Part shown: piece after piece, positions 54,867 through 64,000 of the stretch
Numbering within the stretch: the first letter of the stretch is position 1
How the letters are laid out: the number at the start of each line of letters is the position of its first letter
Source of the DNA: Nitrincola sp. A-D6
GTDB taxonomy: Bacteria; Pseudomonadota; Gammaproteobacteria; Pseudomonadales; Balneatricaceae
DNA length: 64,000 bases
NCBI RefSeq assembly: GCF_000764495.1
Contig: NZ_JRLB01000097.1
Span: 1 to 64,000 of the forward strand
Direction of reading: 5' to 3'
Notes under the pieces: generated by a model
The model's input: only the letters and a program-made list of their open reading frames with translations
Databases searched by the model: none
What the model was told of the DNA's origin: nothing
Position numbers and translations under genes: made by a program

Positions 54867-55081
54867 TAAACGTGTTCGTCAAACACGTCGCTGATTTGCT
54901 TCATTAAACGGCGTTCTTCCATCAGATCTTCGATCTGACGGCGCCGTTTACCATTGTATTTGAGGCGGCTGCTGCGGCCGATCTCCTCATCTTCAGAAAA
55001 CTGTTCGCTCCAGTCATCTATCTCATCGATAGAGACTGATCGACACGTACTTTTGTGCCCATCTGTTCTGCTCTCACGCAA
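54866..55081 (-). CDS. Small charged protein resembling the PA3496 family
   Basis: This is a 71-residue hydrophilic protein. The C-terminal half RRRQIEDLMEERRLMKQISDVFDE resembles the PA3496-type family of small putative envelope-integrity proteins; the middle is acidic (DDWSEQFSEDEEIG). The first 15 residues look unconserved. An alternative start in another frame (MGTKVRVDQSL, about 55063) would join the conserved part if one base is missing near 55020-55030, as in other genes here. The stop codon lies at the inner edge of the repeat array. Confidence 0.6.
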   Translation of the reverse strand: MRESRTDGHKSTCRSVSIDEIDDWSEQFSEDEEIGRSSRLKYNGKRRRQIEDLMEERRLMKQISDVFDEHV

Positions 55082-55248
55082 AGGTTAATACATTGGCCCA
55101 AGGGCCCATCTATGCTGTAGCAGCGCCAGTTTGTGAGGACTAGATGCATCCACAGCGACTTGTCTACATTAACGCGAATATAGTGCCGAACCTCCACGGC
55201 TCAAAATTAAAAAAATCTATAGCAAATCAAAAAAATGCCTATGCTTAG

Positions 55249-56994
55249 CTATTTCTCCATCACATAGTTACCGGGTGCATCACATAAAGGGTAAATCCCC
55301 GTGTCGGGATTGCCGATAGTGGGTGGCAGGACATGTCCGGGAGATGACTTGGATTCAAGCCAGCCCACCCAGGGTTCCCACCAGGAGCCTGGTGTTTTTC
55401 ATGCTGTTGCAGCCATTGGTCGGGTGAAATGTGTTTGTCTTCGGCCTGCTGCAAACCAATCTGGAAGCTACGGCGTGGGTGGCCAGGTTCACTGACAATG
55501 CCGGCATTGTGACCGCCACTGGTCAATACGAAGGTGATTTCGGTATTGAACAGGTCATTGATCTTATAAACTGAGCGCCAGGGGGCAACGTGGTCTGTTA
55601 CGGTAGCAACGGCAAAAACCGGTGCGCGTATGTCGCGTAAAGAGATCGGACGGTCATTGACTATGTAGCGGCCACTGGCCAGATCATTATTGAGGAACAG
55701 CAGGCGCAAGTATTGTGAATGCATCTTGTAAGGCATACGCGTAGCATCGCTGTTCCAGGCCATGAGTTCATTGGTGCTGGGTTGTTTATCACCTAACAGG
55801 TATTCATTGACCATTTTTGACCAGAGCAAGTCATAGGAGCGCAGTAGCATAAAGGCCCCAGCCATCTGTTTGGTATCCAGGTAGCCTTATCCCACATCAT
55901 GTCTTCCATGTAGCTCAACTGACTCTCATCAATAAACAGCATCAACTCGCCGGCTTCAGTAAAGTCGGTCTGGGCCGTGAACAGGGAGATCGATTTCAGT
56001 CGGTTATCCTCATCGCGGGCCATGGCCGCCGCGACTATCGACAGCAAGGTCCCCCCGAGGCAGTAGCCTGCAGCATGAACTTGCTGATCAGGAACAATTT
56101 TGTTGATCACATCCAGCGCAGCCATGATGCCTTTTTGGGTATAGTCCTTCATCGACAGATCGCGATCTTCGACTGTGGGGTTGTGCCAGGAGATCATGAA
56201 TACGGTATGGCCTTGATCTACCAGGTATTTAACCATGGATTTGCTCGGAGAAAGATCGAGTATGTAATACTTCATGATCCAGGCGGGCACGATCAGTACC
56301 GGCTCAGCTTTCACTTTATCGGTGCTGGGCGTGTACTGGATCAGTTCGATCAGGCGATTACGGTATACCACCTTACCCGGTGTGACTGCCAGATCCCGGC
56401 CTACTTTCAGATCGGATTCAGCGGGTTGCTCTTCCAGCAGGGTGTGCTGCATATCCTCAATGAGTTTCTGCATCCCCTGCATCAGGTTCATGCCACCTGT
56501 AGCCAGGGTTTTGTTGCCAACAACCGGGTTGGTCGCTGCAAAGTTGGTGGGCGAGAGCATATCCAGCACTGGCGTGCCGAAAAGGTCACCATATTTTCAT
56601 GATGTTTGGCAACGCCGGGAATATTCGTAGTGGCATAATGCCACCACTGCTCGTGCAGCATGAAATTCTGGGAAATGACGTTGTAAGGAAACTTGCTCCA
56701 GGCTGGATCATTAAAGCGTCGATCATCCGGCAGGGGCTTGATAAACGGCTTGATCTCCGGATCAAAGGCCGCCCGCGATGCCCAGAGCATAAAGGCTGAC
56801 TTTTTACGCAGCATGTTTTCAGTCATTTCAGCCATTTTGCCTGGTGAATGACCCATATGAATTAACCAATCCATATACGCAAGCAGCAGTGATGCTGGCG
56901 ACATGCCTTTGGTGTAGCGCCCTTCCATCGCATGAATCAGACGGTCCAGGGTGGTTTTGATCTCGGGCGTATTCGCCCCTTGAATACCTGTCAT
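55249..56994 (-). CDS. phaC: Polyhydroxyalkanoate synthase PhaC (three frame lesions)
   Basis: PhaC polymerises hydroxyacyl-CoA into storage polyester granules. The start is ATG 56994, eight bases after AAAGGA. Features: the N-terminal domain, the lipase-like box GYCLGG holding the catalytic cysteine, the aspartate in VTDHVAPW and the histidine in SGGHNAG. Lesions: 56580-56583 (NMVTFFGTPVLDML restored), 55885-55886 (DKGYLDTKQMAGAFMLL restored) and 55391-55392 (GSWWEPWVGWLESKSSPGH restored). The true end is TAG at 55249. Repaired length is 582 residues, as for class I enzymes. No phaA, phaB or phasin gene is nearby. Confidence 0.92.
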
Positions 56995-57169
56995 AAACAC
57001 GATCCTTTTAGTTGGCTAACCTTGTATAAAGTTTAGTTGATAATAATCAAACTTCATCCAATCGTATCAGTAAATATACTTATTAAACCTTTTGCTGCAT
57101 GTGCGAAATAGATAGAATGGTTTACACTAAAGTTGAAATCGCTCTATCTCAAGGCGAAGGAAGCAAGCT

Positions 57170-59906
57170 ATGTCTACAAAATACCTCAAGCGTTTTTTCA
57201 AGCCACGTTCCATTGCTGTGTTTGGTGCATCCGAACGGCATGACAGTCTTGGGGGAATTGTACTGCGTAACCTGCTGGACAGCGGCTTCAAAGGGCCAAT
57301 CATGGCGGTTAACAAGGAAGGCTATGCGCAAGTAAATGGCGTAACCTGTTATGAAGGCGTGAGCAGTTTGCCGGAAATGCCCGACCTTGCCATTATCTGC
57401 ACGCCACCTGACAGTGTGGCCGATCTGGTACGTAAACTGGGCGCCAATATGGTGCGTGCTGCGTTGATTCTGACCGGTGGTCTGACGCTTGAAAGCGTGA
57501 CAGGGCAGGGCAGCATCAAAGATGAGATACGTGAAGCCGCCCGCTCCTATGGAATACGTATCCTTGGGCCAGACTGCATGGGCATGTTGATTCCCGGCTC
57601 GGCAATGAATGCCAGCTTTTCCCACGTTAATATCCGCAAGGGGCGGGTGGCATATGTGGGCCAGTCAGGGTTGATCGGCACCGCCATGATTGACTGGGCG
57701 AATGGCCAGGAAATCGGTTTTTCACACTTTCTGACTCTGGCGATGGCGTCGACGTTGATCTGCCTCTATTATTGACTACCTGGCCGGTGAGCCACTACCC
57801 ATGCGATTTTGTTACAGATGGATCGGGTCATCGGTCCATCACGTAATTTCATATCAGCGCTCCGGGCCGCATCGCGCAACAAGCTGGTGCTGGTATTGAA
57901 ATCCGGCATCATTCCCGATGGACGCATGCAGGAAGTGGTGTGTGAAGGGATCACTGATCAGGATGATGTCTATGATGCGGCGCTGCGCCGGGCCGGTGTC
58001 GTACGCGTTGATACCTCAGATATGCTCTTTAACGCGCTGGAAACACTCACGCGGATGAAGCCCATGCGGGGTGAACGTCTGGCGATCGTGTGTAACGGTA
58101 TGGGGCCGAACGCCTGGCGCACGACCGCCTGAAAGCACGCAAAGGCCAACTGGCCGAGCTGACTGAAGAAACGGTTGCTGGTTTAGCCGAGTTTTTGCCT
58201 GCGCACTGGAATGGGCGTAACCCGGTAGACATTAACGCCGATGCCACACCAGAGCGCTATGCTGAAGTTATCACCCGTTTAACCAAAGATCCGAATGTGG
58301 ATGCGGTATTGTCGATTCACGCCCCCACACGTATGGCGCCGAGCGTCGAGACCGCCGATGCGGTGATCAAAATTGCCAAGAAAACCCCGCGTAATGTGCT
58401 CACCTGCTGGATGGGTCGGGAATCCGCCATTGCTGCACGCAATCGCTGCAATGCGTCTGGCATAACTACCTTTTTAAATCCGGAAGAGGCGATTGATGCG
58501 TTTATGTTCATGGTGGAGTATCACCGTAACCAGAAAGTGATGCGTCAGACACCGGCGCCTTACCGTATCGATAATGAGCCTAACCGCAATAAAGCCAAGC
58601 AACTGATTCAGAGCGTTATCGATGAAGGACGCGATTATCTGACACATCCGGAAGCCTGTGACTTGCTGGATCTGTACGAAATTCCCACCTCCAACACCCA
58701 CTATGCCGAAGATATAGATCAAATTGTTGATATCGCTAGTCAGTTGGGTGGATCGGTTGCTGTCAGAGCTTTGCATCAGGGTAATGTCTATCCCTTCAGC
58801 TATGAGCGTGATGGCAGTCGCAACCTGCGCTGGCGCGACCTGGCGCTGGACCTGTATTCCATGCAGGAAGTACGTCACTCAACCACCAAGTTAGCTTATC
58901 GTGTCAGTGAGCGTTATGCGCCTGAGCAGCAGATGGGATTTGCCGTACAGCAGATGAAGCGCGGTTTTCAATCCCTGCAGATCAATCTGGGTATTACCCG
59001 TGATCCGGTATTTGGTCCCCTGGTTATTTTCGGCATAGGGGGCTACACCGCCGATACCCTGGCTGATCGCTCGTTAATGCTGCCACCCATGAACTCAGCG
59101 TTGGCTGAACAGCTGATTAAACAGTCACGTGTTTACGGTATAGTGGCTGAAAACAGTGATTGGCCTGAGCGTGATTTAAAGAATCTCTGTGATCTGCTGA
59201 TCAAACTGGGGCAGATGGCGGTTGAGCTTAAGCAGCTCAAAGCACTGGAAATTAATCCGTTATTGCTGAATAAACGCGGTCTGCTTGCTGTGGATGTGAG
59301 TGTTTCACTCGGTGAACCGGCCAACCTGTCTGTGTCTCCCTATCCGGAGCATCTGACTGAACAGATCCGCCTGAAAAAATCTGGCCGTGCAGCGATACTT
59401 AGAGCGATCCGTGGTGAAGATGAACCGCGCACCTGGAGTTTTATAACAAACTTTCTCCCGAATCCATTCGTCTGCGCTATTTTTATAGCCGTGGCGTGCC
59501 CACCCATCAAGAGTTGGCAAACTGGACGCAAATTGACTACGACCGGGAAATGGCCTTGATCGTGACGGCACCCAAACAAGATGCCAGTGGTTTTGAAACC
59601 CTGGGTGTTGCCAGAGCAGTAACGGATGCCGATAACATCCGCGCTGAGTTTTCCGTGGTAGTACGTGATGACCTTCAGGGAGAGGGGCTGGGAGTGGTTC
59701 TGATGCAGAAAATTATCCAGTACTGCCGTGATCGCGGCACTCTGATGATTATGGGCTCAACCCTGCCGTCTAACAAAGGCATGCAGGCGCTGGCACGGAA
59801 GCTGGGCTTCCGCAACAGTTACAATGTTGAAGAAGATGTCATCGATATGAAAATGATGCTGCATGAGCCCACAGAAGACTGGCAAATATTGCGTTTACAG
59901 CACTGA
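57170..59906 (+). CDS. PatZ-type protein lysine acetyltransferase (five frame lesions)
   Basis: This is a fused NDP-forming acyl-CoA synthetase-like and GNAT protein of the PatZ/Pat (YfiQ) type, which acetylates and inactivates acetyl-CoA synthetase. Order: CoA-binding domain (SIAVFGASERHDSLGG), ligase-CoA domain (VAYVGQSGLIGTAMIDWA), ATP-grasp domain (FGPLVIFGIGGYTADTL, LKALEINPLLL) and a C-terminal GNAT domain (VVRDDLQGEGLGVVLMQKI). Single-base losses lie at about 57739, 57763, 57792, 58113 and 59430; the first three cancel in frame. Repaired length is 913 residues. GAAGGAAGC precedes the ATG. Confidence 0.92.
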
Positions 59907-59935
59907 CTGCCCGAACATTTCAGAGTGTCGGGCAG
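59907..59935. terminator. Bidirectional hairpin between the PatZ gene and the ArsR gene
   Basis: CTGCCCGA pairs with TCGGGCAG, starting one base after the upstream stop and overlapping the last codons of the convergent arsR-type gene. It is followed by AAAA on the plus strand and has no long T tract. Confidence 0.5.
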
Positions 59936-60279
59936 AAAATGTCATGCAGGGTGCCTATCAAACGCTTGGCTTTATCACCCTGCAGCGAGTAATAAATTGT
60001 CTGTGACTCACGGCGGGTTTTAACCAGGCCATCACGACGTAACAGCGCAAGGTGTTGAGACAGCGCTGACTGGCTCAGGTCCAGAAAGCTGTTCAACTCG
60101 GTTACCGAGAGTTCACGGTTTCCCAGATAGCACAGGATAAGTAATCGGCTATCATTACCCAGCGCCTTCATCAGGCGTGCGGCTTCAGCCGCATTTTGTT
60201 TCATCAACGCCAGACTGTCTGGCGGCATGAGGGATTCCTGAGAATCCTCAGATATCGTTGCAGCATTCAATTCAATCAC
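59920..60279 (-). CDS. ArsR-family regulator, BigR/SqrR/YgaV-like
   Basis: This 119-residue winged-helix regulator starts at GTG. The DNA-binding part is LSVTELNSFLDLSQSALSQHLALLRRDGLVKTRRESQTIYYSL. The metal motif of classic ArsR proteins (CVC in helix 3) is absent. Instead, Cys50 (LLILCYL) and Cys116 (HDIFC) occupy the positions, 66 residues apart, of the two cysteines that sense persulfide in BigR and SqrR. A sulfide- or redox-responsive repressor is therefore inferred. No sulfide-oxidation gene is adjacent, so its target is unclear; lapG is divergent. Confidence 0.85.
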   Translation of the reverse strand: MIELNAATISEDSQESLMPPDSLALMKQNAAEAARLMKALGNDSRLLILCYLGNRELSVTELNSFLDLSQSALSQHLALLRRDGLVKTRRESQTIYYSLQGDKAKRLIGTLHDIFCPTL

Positions 60280-60428
60280 CCCAAGTGTAATGATTTTTGT
60301 TATCGTACGACTATTCTACAGAAATTCAGCGCTTAGACAAAAGCCTGTATTATACTGTGATGTTATTACGATAGTACTCTAGCAGAAGATGTCCATACAA
60401 TATTCTGCCTGATAATGGATAGAGCCTC

Positions 60429-61130
60429 ATGCTAAAGAGACTGGCCCGGCCGGTACACCAACTGCTGATTATTCCGGTGCTGCTTGTCAGTCTGGCTCTT
60501 AGCAGTGGCCTTTTTAGCCGGGCAAGCATAGATTTTGATCGCTTTCACCGTTTGATAGACAGTCGTTTTGGTTCACCGCGCTCGCAGGTGTCACGCAACT
60601 GGGAAGCCATGCTCAGGCAGGCTGCACAGGCTGAAACCGAGCGGCACAAGCTGGATATTGTAAACCAATTTGTGCATCAGTATGTGCGTTATCGAACAGA
60701 TCAAAGATTGTATGGCGTAGAAGACTATTGGGCCTCACCACTGGAAACGCTGGGGAAGGGCCTGGGAGATTGTGAAGATTACGCTATCCTTCAGTATGTC
60801 AGCCTGAGGCAAGCGGGTATCAGTGATGATCGCTTAAGGCTGATCTATGTTAATGCCCGAATGGGAGGGCCGCGTAGTAGTATCACCCAGGCACACATGG
60901 TTCTGGGCTATTACGCTACACCGACATCAGAACCTATTATCCTGGACAGCCTGATAACGAATATTCGTCCAGCATCAGAGCGCAGTGACCTCTCACCTGT
61001 GTTCAGTTTCAATAGTGAAGGTTTGTGGGCCGGCGGGGCAACCTCTCCGGCAGCCAGTTCAACAGCACGTCTGTCACGCTGGCGTAACCTATTAGATAAA
61101 ATTCAGCAGGAAGGGGTGAGTTTTCAATGA
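60429..61130 (+). CDS. lapG: Periplasmic cysteine protease LapG
   Basis: LapG is a transglutaminase-like cysteine protease that cleaves the N-terminus of LapA-type adhesins and releases biofilms. The 233-residue protein has a signal segment (about 8-28), then the catalytic triad residues C115 (GLGDCEDYA), H156 (TQAHMVLGYY) and D173 (PIILDSL). Family LapG proteins bind calcium near the active site. It lies directly upstream of lapD, whose periplasmic domain holds it inactive when cyclic di-GMP is bound. Confidence 0.93.
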   Translation: MLKRLARPVHQLLIIPVLLVSLALSSGLFSRASIDFDRFHRLIDSRFGSPRSQVSRNWEAMLRQAAQAETERHKLDIVNQFVHQYVRYRTDQRLYGVEDYWASPLETLGKGLGDCEDYAILQYVSLRQAGISDDRLRLIYVNARMGGPRSSITQAHMVLGYYATPTSEPIILDSLITNIRPASERSDLSPVFSFNSEGLWAGGATSPAASSTARLSRWRNLLDKIQQEGVSFQ

Positions 61131-61175
61131 ATGCTGCAAAACACCGCCATAGGTTTGTGAAAGGGGAGTATGGTC

Positions 61176-63101
61176 ATGTCTCTGATACGTCAATTGTGGA
61201 TAGCGGTGGTGCTAATGATGGCAATTGCTTTCATTAGCAGCTTCAGTATCAGCACTTACAAAGCAAAAGCCTATTTTGAAGAACAGTTGTTGCTGAAAAA
61301 TATTGATAATGCCGGTTCCCTGGCACTGACACTGTCGCAGATTGAAAAAGATCCGGTCACCCTGGAGCTGCTGATTGCTGCGCAGTTTGATACGGGTCAT
61401 TACCAGCGTATTGAATTGCTTGATCCACAGGGAGAGGCCCTGCAGCGTAAAGTATACGAAGGCGAGGATGCTACCGGCGTACCTGAATGGTTCAAAAACC
61501 TTGCCGCGCTGGATATAGAACCGGGTGTTGCACAGGTACAGGATGGCTGGTTCCAGTATGGAACTCTCTACGTGGAAAGTCACAAGCGCTTTGCCTATCA
61601 GGCCCTTTGGGCGACTACCCGGGATCTGCTGGTGTGGTTTTTGCTGGTTGCCTTGGTGGCGGGTGGTTTGGGCACGCTGATCCTGAAGCTGATTACACGT
61701 CCGCTGGATGATGTGGTTAATCAGGCCGAAGCTATAGGTGGGCGGCGCTTCATCCAGTCGAAAGAGCCTCGCACCCTGGAGTTCGGTCGTGTGGTCAAGG
61801 CGATGAATATTCTGTCTGAACGCATCCGTCACATGCTCGACAGCGAGCGTAAGCGCCTTGAAGAGATGCGTCACAAAAACCAGCATGATGAACTCACCGG
61901 GCTGGCAAACCGTGCATATTTTCTGAGTCAGCTGGATACCAAACTTAGCAGTGTCGATACTGACAGCCAGCATGCCGTGTTGTTGATTCGCGTGTGTCAT
62001 CTGGCCAGTCTTAATCAGAAACTGGGCCACAAACAAACGGATGCCTTGCTCAAAGATGTCGCACAAGCCATCCAGCAGTTTACCGATGATATAGCCGATA
62101 ATTTTACCCAGGCCGATGTTGGACGCCTGAATGGCAGTGACTTTGCGCTGTTACTCACCGATGCGCTTGACCTGAGTAGTATCAGCGAGGTGTTGCTGCA
62201 TAAGTTGCTAACGCTGTCGGCTAATTATGACCCGGTTCCACAACTCCCCCTGGCCGCTGCCTATTTCTCACCTGGTGATGGCCGCGCCGACCTGATGATG
62301 AAGCTGGATACACTGCTTGCTCATGCTGAACAAAGAGAAATCACCTGTACCGAAATATCGCTGGCGCATCAGAATACGACGCGTTTTCATACAGCAGATG
62401 AGTGGCGTATGGTGCTGACAGAAGCGCTGTTTCGGGATCGTGTCAGAGCTGAGTCTTATCCGGTGTTGGCGAGTGATGGCAGCTTGCTGCATCAGGAGGC
62501 CATGATGCGCCTGGAGCTGCAGGGAGAGATTCACTCAGCTGGTTACTTTATTCCCTGGGCGCGGCGTCTGGGCATGTTGCCGGAGCTGGATGTGGCAATG
62601 GTCACGCATGTGCTGAACCAGTTGCGTCAGATGCAAGATGCACCTGACACGGCGATTAATTTATCCTCCGAAACGTTGAGTGATCTGGTTGCTGTTAACC
62701 GTCTCTGTGATCAACTGAGTGGTAACCCGAAACAGGCTCAGCTGCTCTGCTTCGAAGTCAGTGAACGTTGTGTTGTACAGCATCCACAGGTGTTCAGAGA
62801 GTTCTGCCGCCAGATCAAGCCGCTGGGCTGTCGTGTGGGTCTGGAAAGAGCCGGGGCTGATTTTGCCCGTATCAATAACCTGCAGGAACTGGGGCTGGAT
62901 TATATTAAGGTGGATAACGCCTTTATCAGTGAACTGGAAGGTAATAACAGCAACCAGAATTTCCTGCGTGGATTGGCTACGCTGGGTCACTCTATTGGCC
63001 TGTTAGTCATAGCTGAGGGCGTCAAAGAGGCGTCACAGACACCGTTATTGCAGGAGATGGGTATGGATGGTTATACAGGGCCCGGGATTAAAGAAACCTG
63101 A
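61176..63101 (+). CDS. lapD: Cyclic-di-GMP receptor LapD
   Basis: LapD is an inner-membrane receptor that sequesters LapG. Order: transmembrane helix (about 5-25), periplasmic LapD/MoxY output domain, second transmembrane helix (about 150-172), HAMP, degenerate GGDEF (NGSDF) and degenerate EAL (HQEAMMRL in place of EALLR). It ends at the family motif GMDGYTGPGIK. The degenerate sites mean binding without turnover. ATG 61176 is chosen because GGGGAG is seven bases upstream; the ATG at 61170 is too close. The 3' end overlaps the opposite-strand small gene by 14 bases. Confidence 0.94.
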   Translation: MSLIRQLWIAVVLMMAIAFISSFSISTYKAKAYFEEQLLLKNIDNAGSLALTLSQIEKDPVTLELLIAAQFDTGHYQRIELLDPQGEALQRKVYEGEDATGVPEWFKNLAALDIEPGVAQVQDGWFQYGTLYVESHKRFAYQALWATTRDLLVWFLLVALVAGGLGTLILKLITRPLDDVVNQAEAIGGRRFIQSKEPRTLEFGRVVKAMNILSERIRHMLDSERKRLEEMRHKNQHDELTGLANRAYFLSQLDTKLSSVDTDSQHAVLLIRVCHLASLNQKLGHKQTDALLKDVAQAIQQFTDDIADNFTQADVGRLNGSDFALLLTDALDLSSISEVLLHKLLTLSANYDPVPQLPLAAAYFSPGDGRADLMMKLDTLLAHAEQREITCTEISLAHQNTTRFHTADEWRMVLTEALFRDRVRAESYPVLASDGSLLHQEAMMRLELQGEIHSAGYFIPWARRLGMLPELDVAMVTHVLNQLRQMQDAPDTAINLSSETLSDLVAVNRLCDQLSGNPKQAQLLCFEVSERCVVQHPQVFREFCRQIKPLGCRVGLERAGADFARINNLQELGLDYIKVDNAFISELEGNNSNQNFLRGLATLGHSIGLLVIAEGVKEASQTPLLQEMGMDGYTGPGIKET

Positions 63102-63441
63102 GCGTATCGTCGTCTTCATCTTCATCGCTGATCAGGTTAAGGCTGCGATGATTTTCACGTAAGGTCTGACGTGTCAGCAGTTTTTGCTGTGCGGCTTTGG
63201 GCAGGTCAGTGAACTGAATCAGGCCTTTGTGAGTGAGCAGGTCAATGACATCTTCCAGTACCCTGACCAGCTCCGTGTCGGTGCTTTCCAGTGCTGAAGC
63301 CGTTACAGTGGCTTTGCAGGCTTCGCACTTTACGTAACTCAGGAACTCTTCTGAATGCTCATCGGCGACTTCAGGAAAGGCGTCGGAGTGAGTTTCACTG
63401 ACCCCCATAATTTTACCCTTGTTGTTACGCTTGATATACAT
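63088..63441 (-). CDS. Small CxxC protein (misnamed 'tryptophan synthase beta-like' family)
   Basis: This 117-residue soluble protein resembles a short family found beside lapD in Pseudomonas-type genomes: MYIKRNNKGKI at the start, LVRVLEDVIDLLTHKGLIQFTDLPKAAQQKLLTRQTLR in the middle and a very acidic tail. It is unlike tryptophan synthase despite the common annotation. A CEAC pair (about residues 39-42) sits in a segment between these conserved parts and could bind metal or be redox active. Function is unknown. It overlaps the end of lapD. Confidence 0.65.
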   Translation of the reverse strand: MYIKRNNKGKIMGVSETHSDAFPEVADEHSEEFLSYVKCEACKATVTASALESTDTELVRVLEDVIDLLTHKGLIQFTDLPKAAQQKLLTRQTLRENHRSLNLISDEDEDDDTLRFL

Positions 63442-63487
63442 GCAACTGAGACTCCCTGACGTTTATCATCTGAATATAGCACAGTAG

Positions 63488-64000
63488 CTATGAGTGGCCA
63501 CGTACAACCAGCATCAGATGCATGCGATCACGCACTTCCAGCTTTTGAAAAATGGCGCTGAGATGTGCTTTAACGGTACGCTCAGTGATATCCAGCTGAC
63601 GTGCTATTTCCTTGTTGCTGGCGCCGGTTACCACCGCCTGTGCCACTTCTTTCTCTCGCTCGGTGAGAATGCTCAGATCAACCTCAGTGCTTTGCTGTTG
63701 CTTTAACACATCGGAAAGAATGCCAATCATGCGCGTAACCAATGCTGAAGGCAGCCACATGGCGCCCTGATTTACACTCAGGGCTACCTGCTGCAGCGTG
63801 GCTATATTGGCGAGAGCATCAGTATAGCCACGTGCGCCGGCTTCCAGTGCGCTGCGCAATTCCTCGGTGTTTTCCAGCCGGGTCAGGACGATAACCTTGC
63901 AACCACTTTGAGCATAGAAGGACACCAGATCCAGCCAGTTGCGACTGGCCGCCACAATCCATACCAGTGTGTCAGCATCTGCTGCAGGAGGCAGCGAGAT
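63488..64000 (-). CDS. LuxR-type response regulator, partial
   Basis: The 5' end lies beyond the window. The visible part has the end of a receiver-like domain (VWIVAASRNWLDLV, KVIVLTRLENTEELRSALEAGARGYTDA) and a LuxR/GerE helix-turn-helix (LTEREKEVAQAVVTGASNKEIARQLDITERTVKAHLSAIFQKLEVRDR). The strand that normally ends in the phosphoacceptor aspartate reads VWIVAAS here, so this may be a receiver that is not phosphorylated. It is probably transcribed in the same direction as the small CxxC gene. Confidence 0.88.
   Translation of the reverse strand: MSLPPAADADTLVWIVAASRNWLDLVSFYAQSGCKVIVLTRLENTEELRSALEAGARGYTDALANIATLQQVALSVNQGAMWLPSALVTRMIGILSDVLKQQQSTEVDLSILTEREKEVAQAVVTGASNKEIARQLDITERTVKAHLSAIFQKLEVRDRMHLMLVVRGHS

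Noticed and set aside
54640-54882. Open frames through the palindromic array giving GARSPGE- or WEPGL-type peptides
   Set aside because: They are translations of the repeat units with low complexity and no ribosome binding site.
57735-57795. Programmed ribosomal frameshift in the PatZ gene
   Set aside because: Several independent G/C-run losses occur within 60 bases and there is no slippery heptamer; the same pattern is found in many unrelated genes.

Overview
The window comes from a gammaproteobacterial chromosome. Gene order and protein character point to an Oceanospirillales/Pseudomonadales-like marine or halotolerant organism, genus not resolved. The grounds are the gltA / sdhCDAB-sucAB-lpd-sucCD block, a large NAD-dependent glutamate dehydrogenase, the lapG-lapD pair, a PHA synthase, and an ectoine cluster with its own regulator and aspartokinase. 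I see no prophage, transposase, integrase or CRISPR array; this is core chromosome.

Layout. 1-7.3 kb: an Orn/Lys/Arg decarboxylase divergent from an ATP-grasp ligase, htpX, alaA, a YajG-like lipoprotein and syd. 7.4-14.7 kb: tRNA-Asp, a D-cysteine desulfhydrase-like gene, nadK, a metallophosphatase, a rhomboid protease, yeaC, pepN and a small membrane protein. 14.8-28.2 kb: a hemerythrin-like protein, a GAF-GGDEF cyclase, a TIGR01777 epimerase, batD, gdhB, a DUF2835 gene, pyrD, rmf and rlmKL. 28.3-41.3 kb: the TCA-cycle block, with gltA divergent from sdhCDAB and then sucA-sucB-lpd-sucC-sucD. 41.4-50.2 kb: a zinc-sensor (CZB) diguanylate cyclase, DUF3301, selO, DUF599, htpG, cytochrome c5, a PAS protein with a degenerate GGDEF domain, and hisC. 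50.3-54.7 kb: ectR divergent from ectABC-ask. 54.9-64 kb: a small charged protein, phaC, a PatZ-type protein acetyltransferase, a persulfide-sensor-like ArsR regulator, lapG-lapD, a small CxxC protein, and a LuxR-type regulator cut by the window end.

The most important property of this sequence is that 21 of about 52 protein genes, mostly housekeeping enzymes, carry single-base frame lesions. I count about 35, nearly all the loss of one base from a short G or C run. Restoring one base per lesion gives a whole number of codons and a family-typical length in every case. I therefore annotate these as single intact genes read through probable consensus errors, not as pseudogenes.

Five intergenic spaces hold a family of REP/BIME-like palindromic repeats (core TGTAGGAGC...GCTCCTACA). 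At nadK and hisC the repeat edge itself supplies the stop codon. Regulation visible in sequence includes matching sigma-32-like promoters before htpG and htpX, a palindromic candidate EctR operator and a clear sigma-70 promoter at ectR/ectA, and a strong tRNA-Asp promoter. Cyclic-di-GMP signalling is well represented: two catalytic-type GGDEF proteins, one degenerate GGDEF protein that keeps its RxxD inhibitory site, and LapD with its LapG protease. No wholly new multigene system stands out. The best leads are the repeat family and its stop-codon use, the degenerate GGDEF candidate receptor, the lone two-cysteine ArsR regulator, and the small CxxC gene overlapping lapD.
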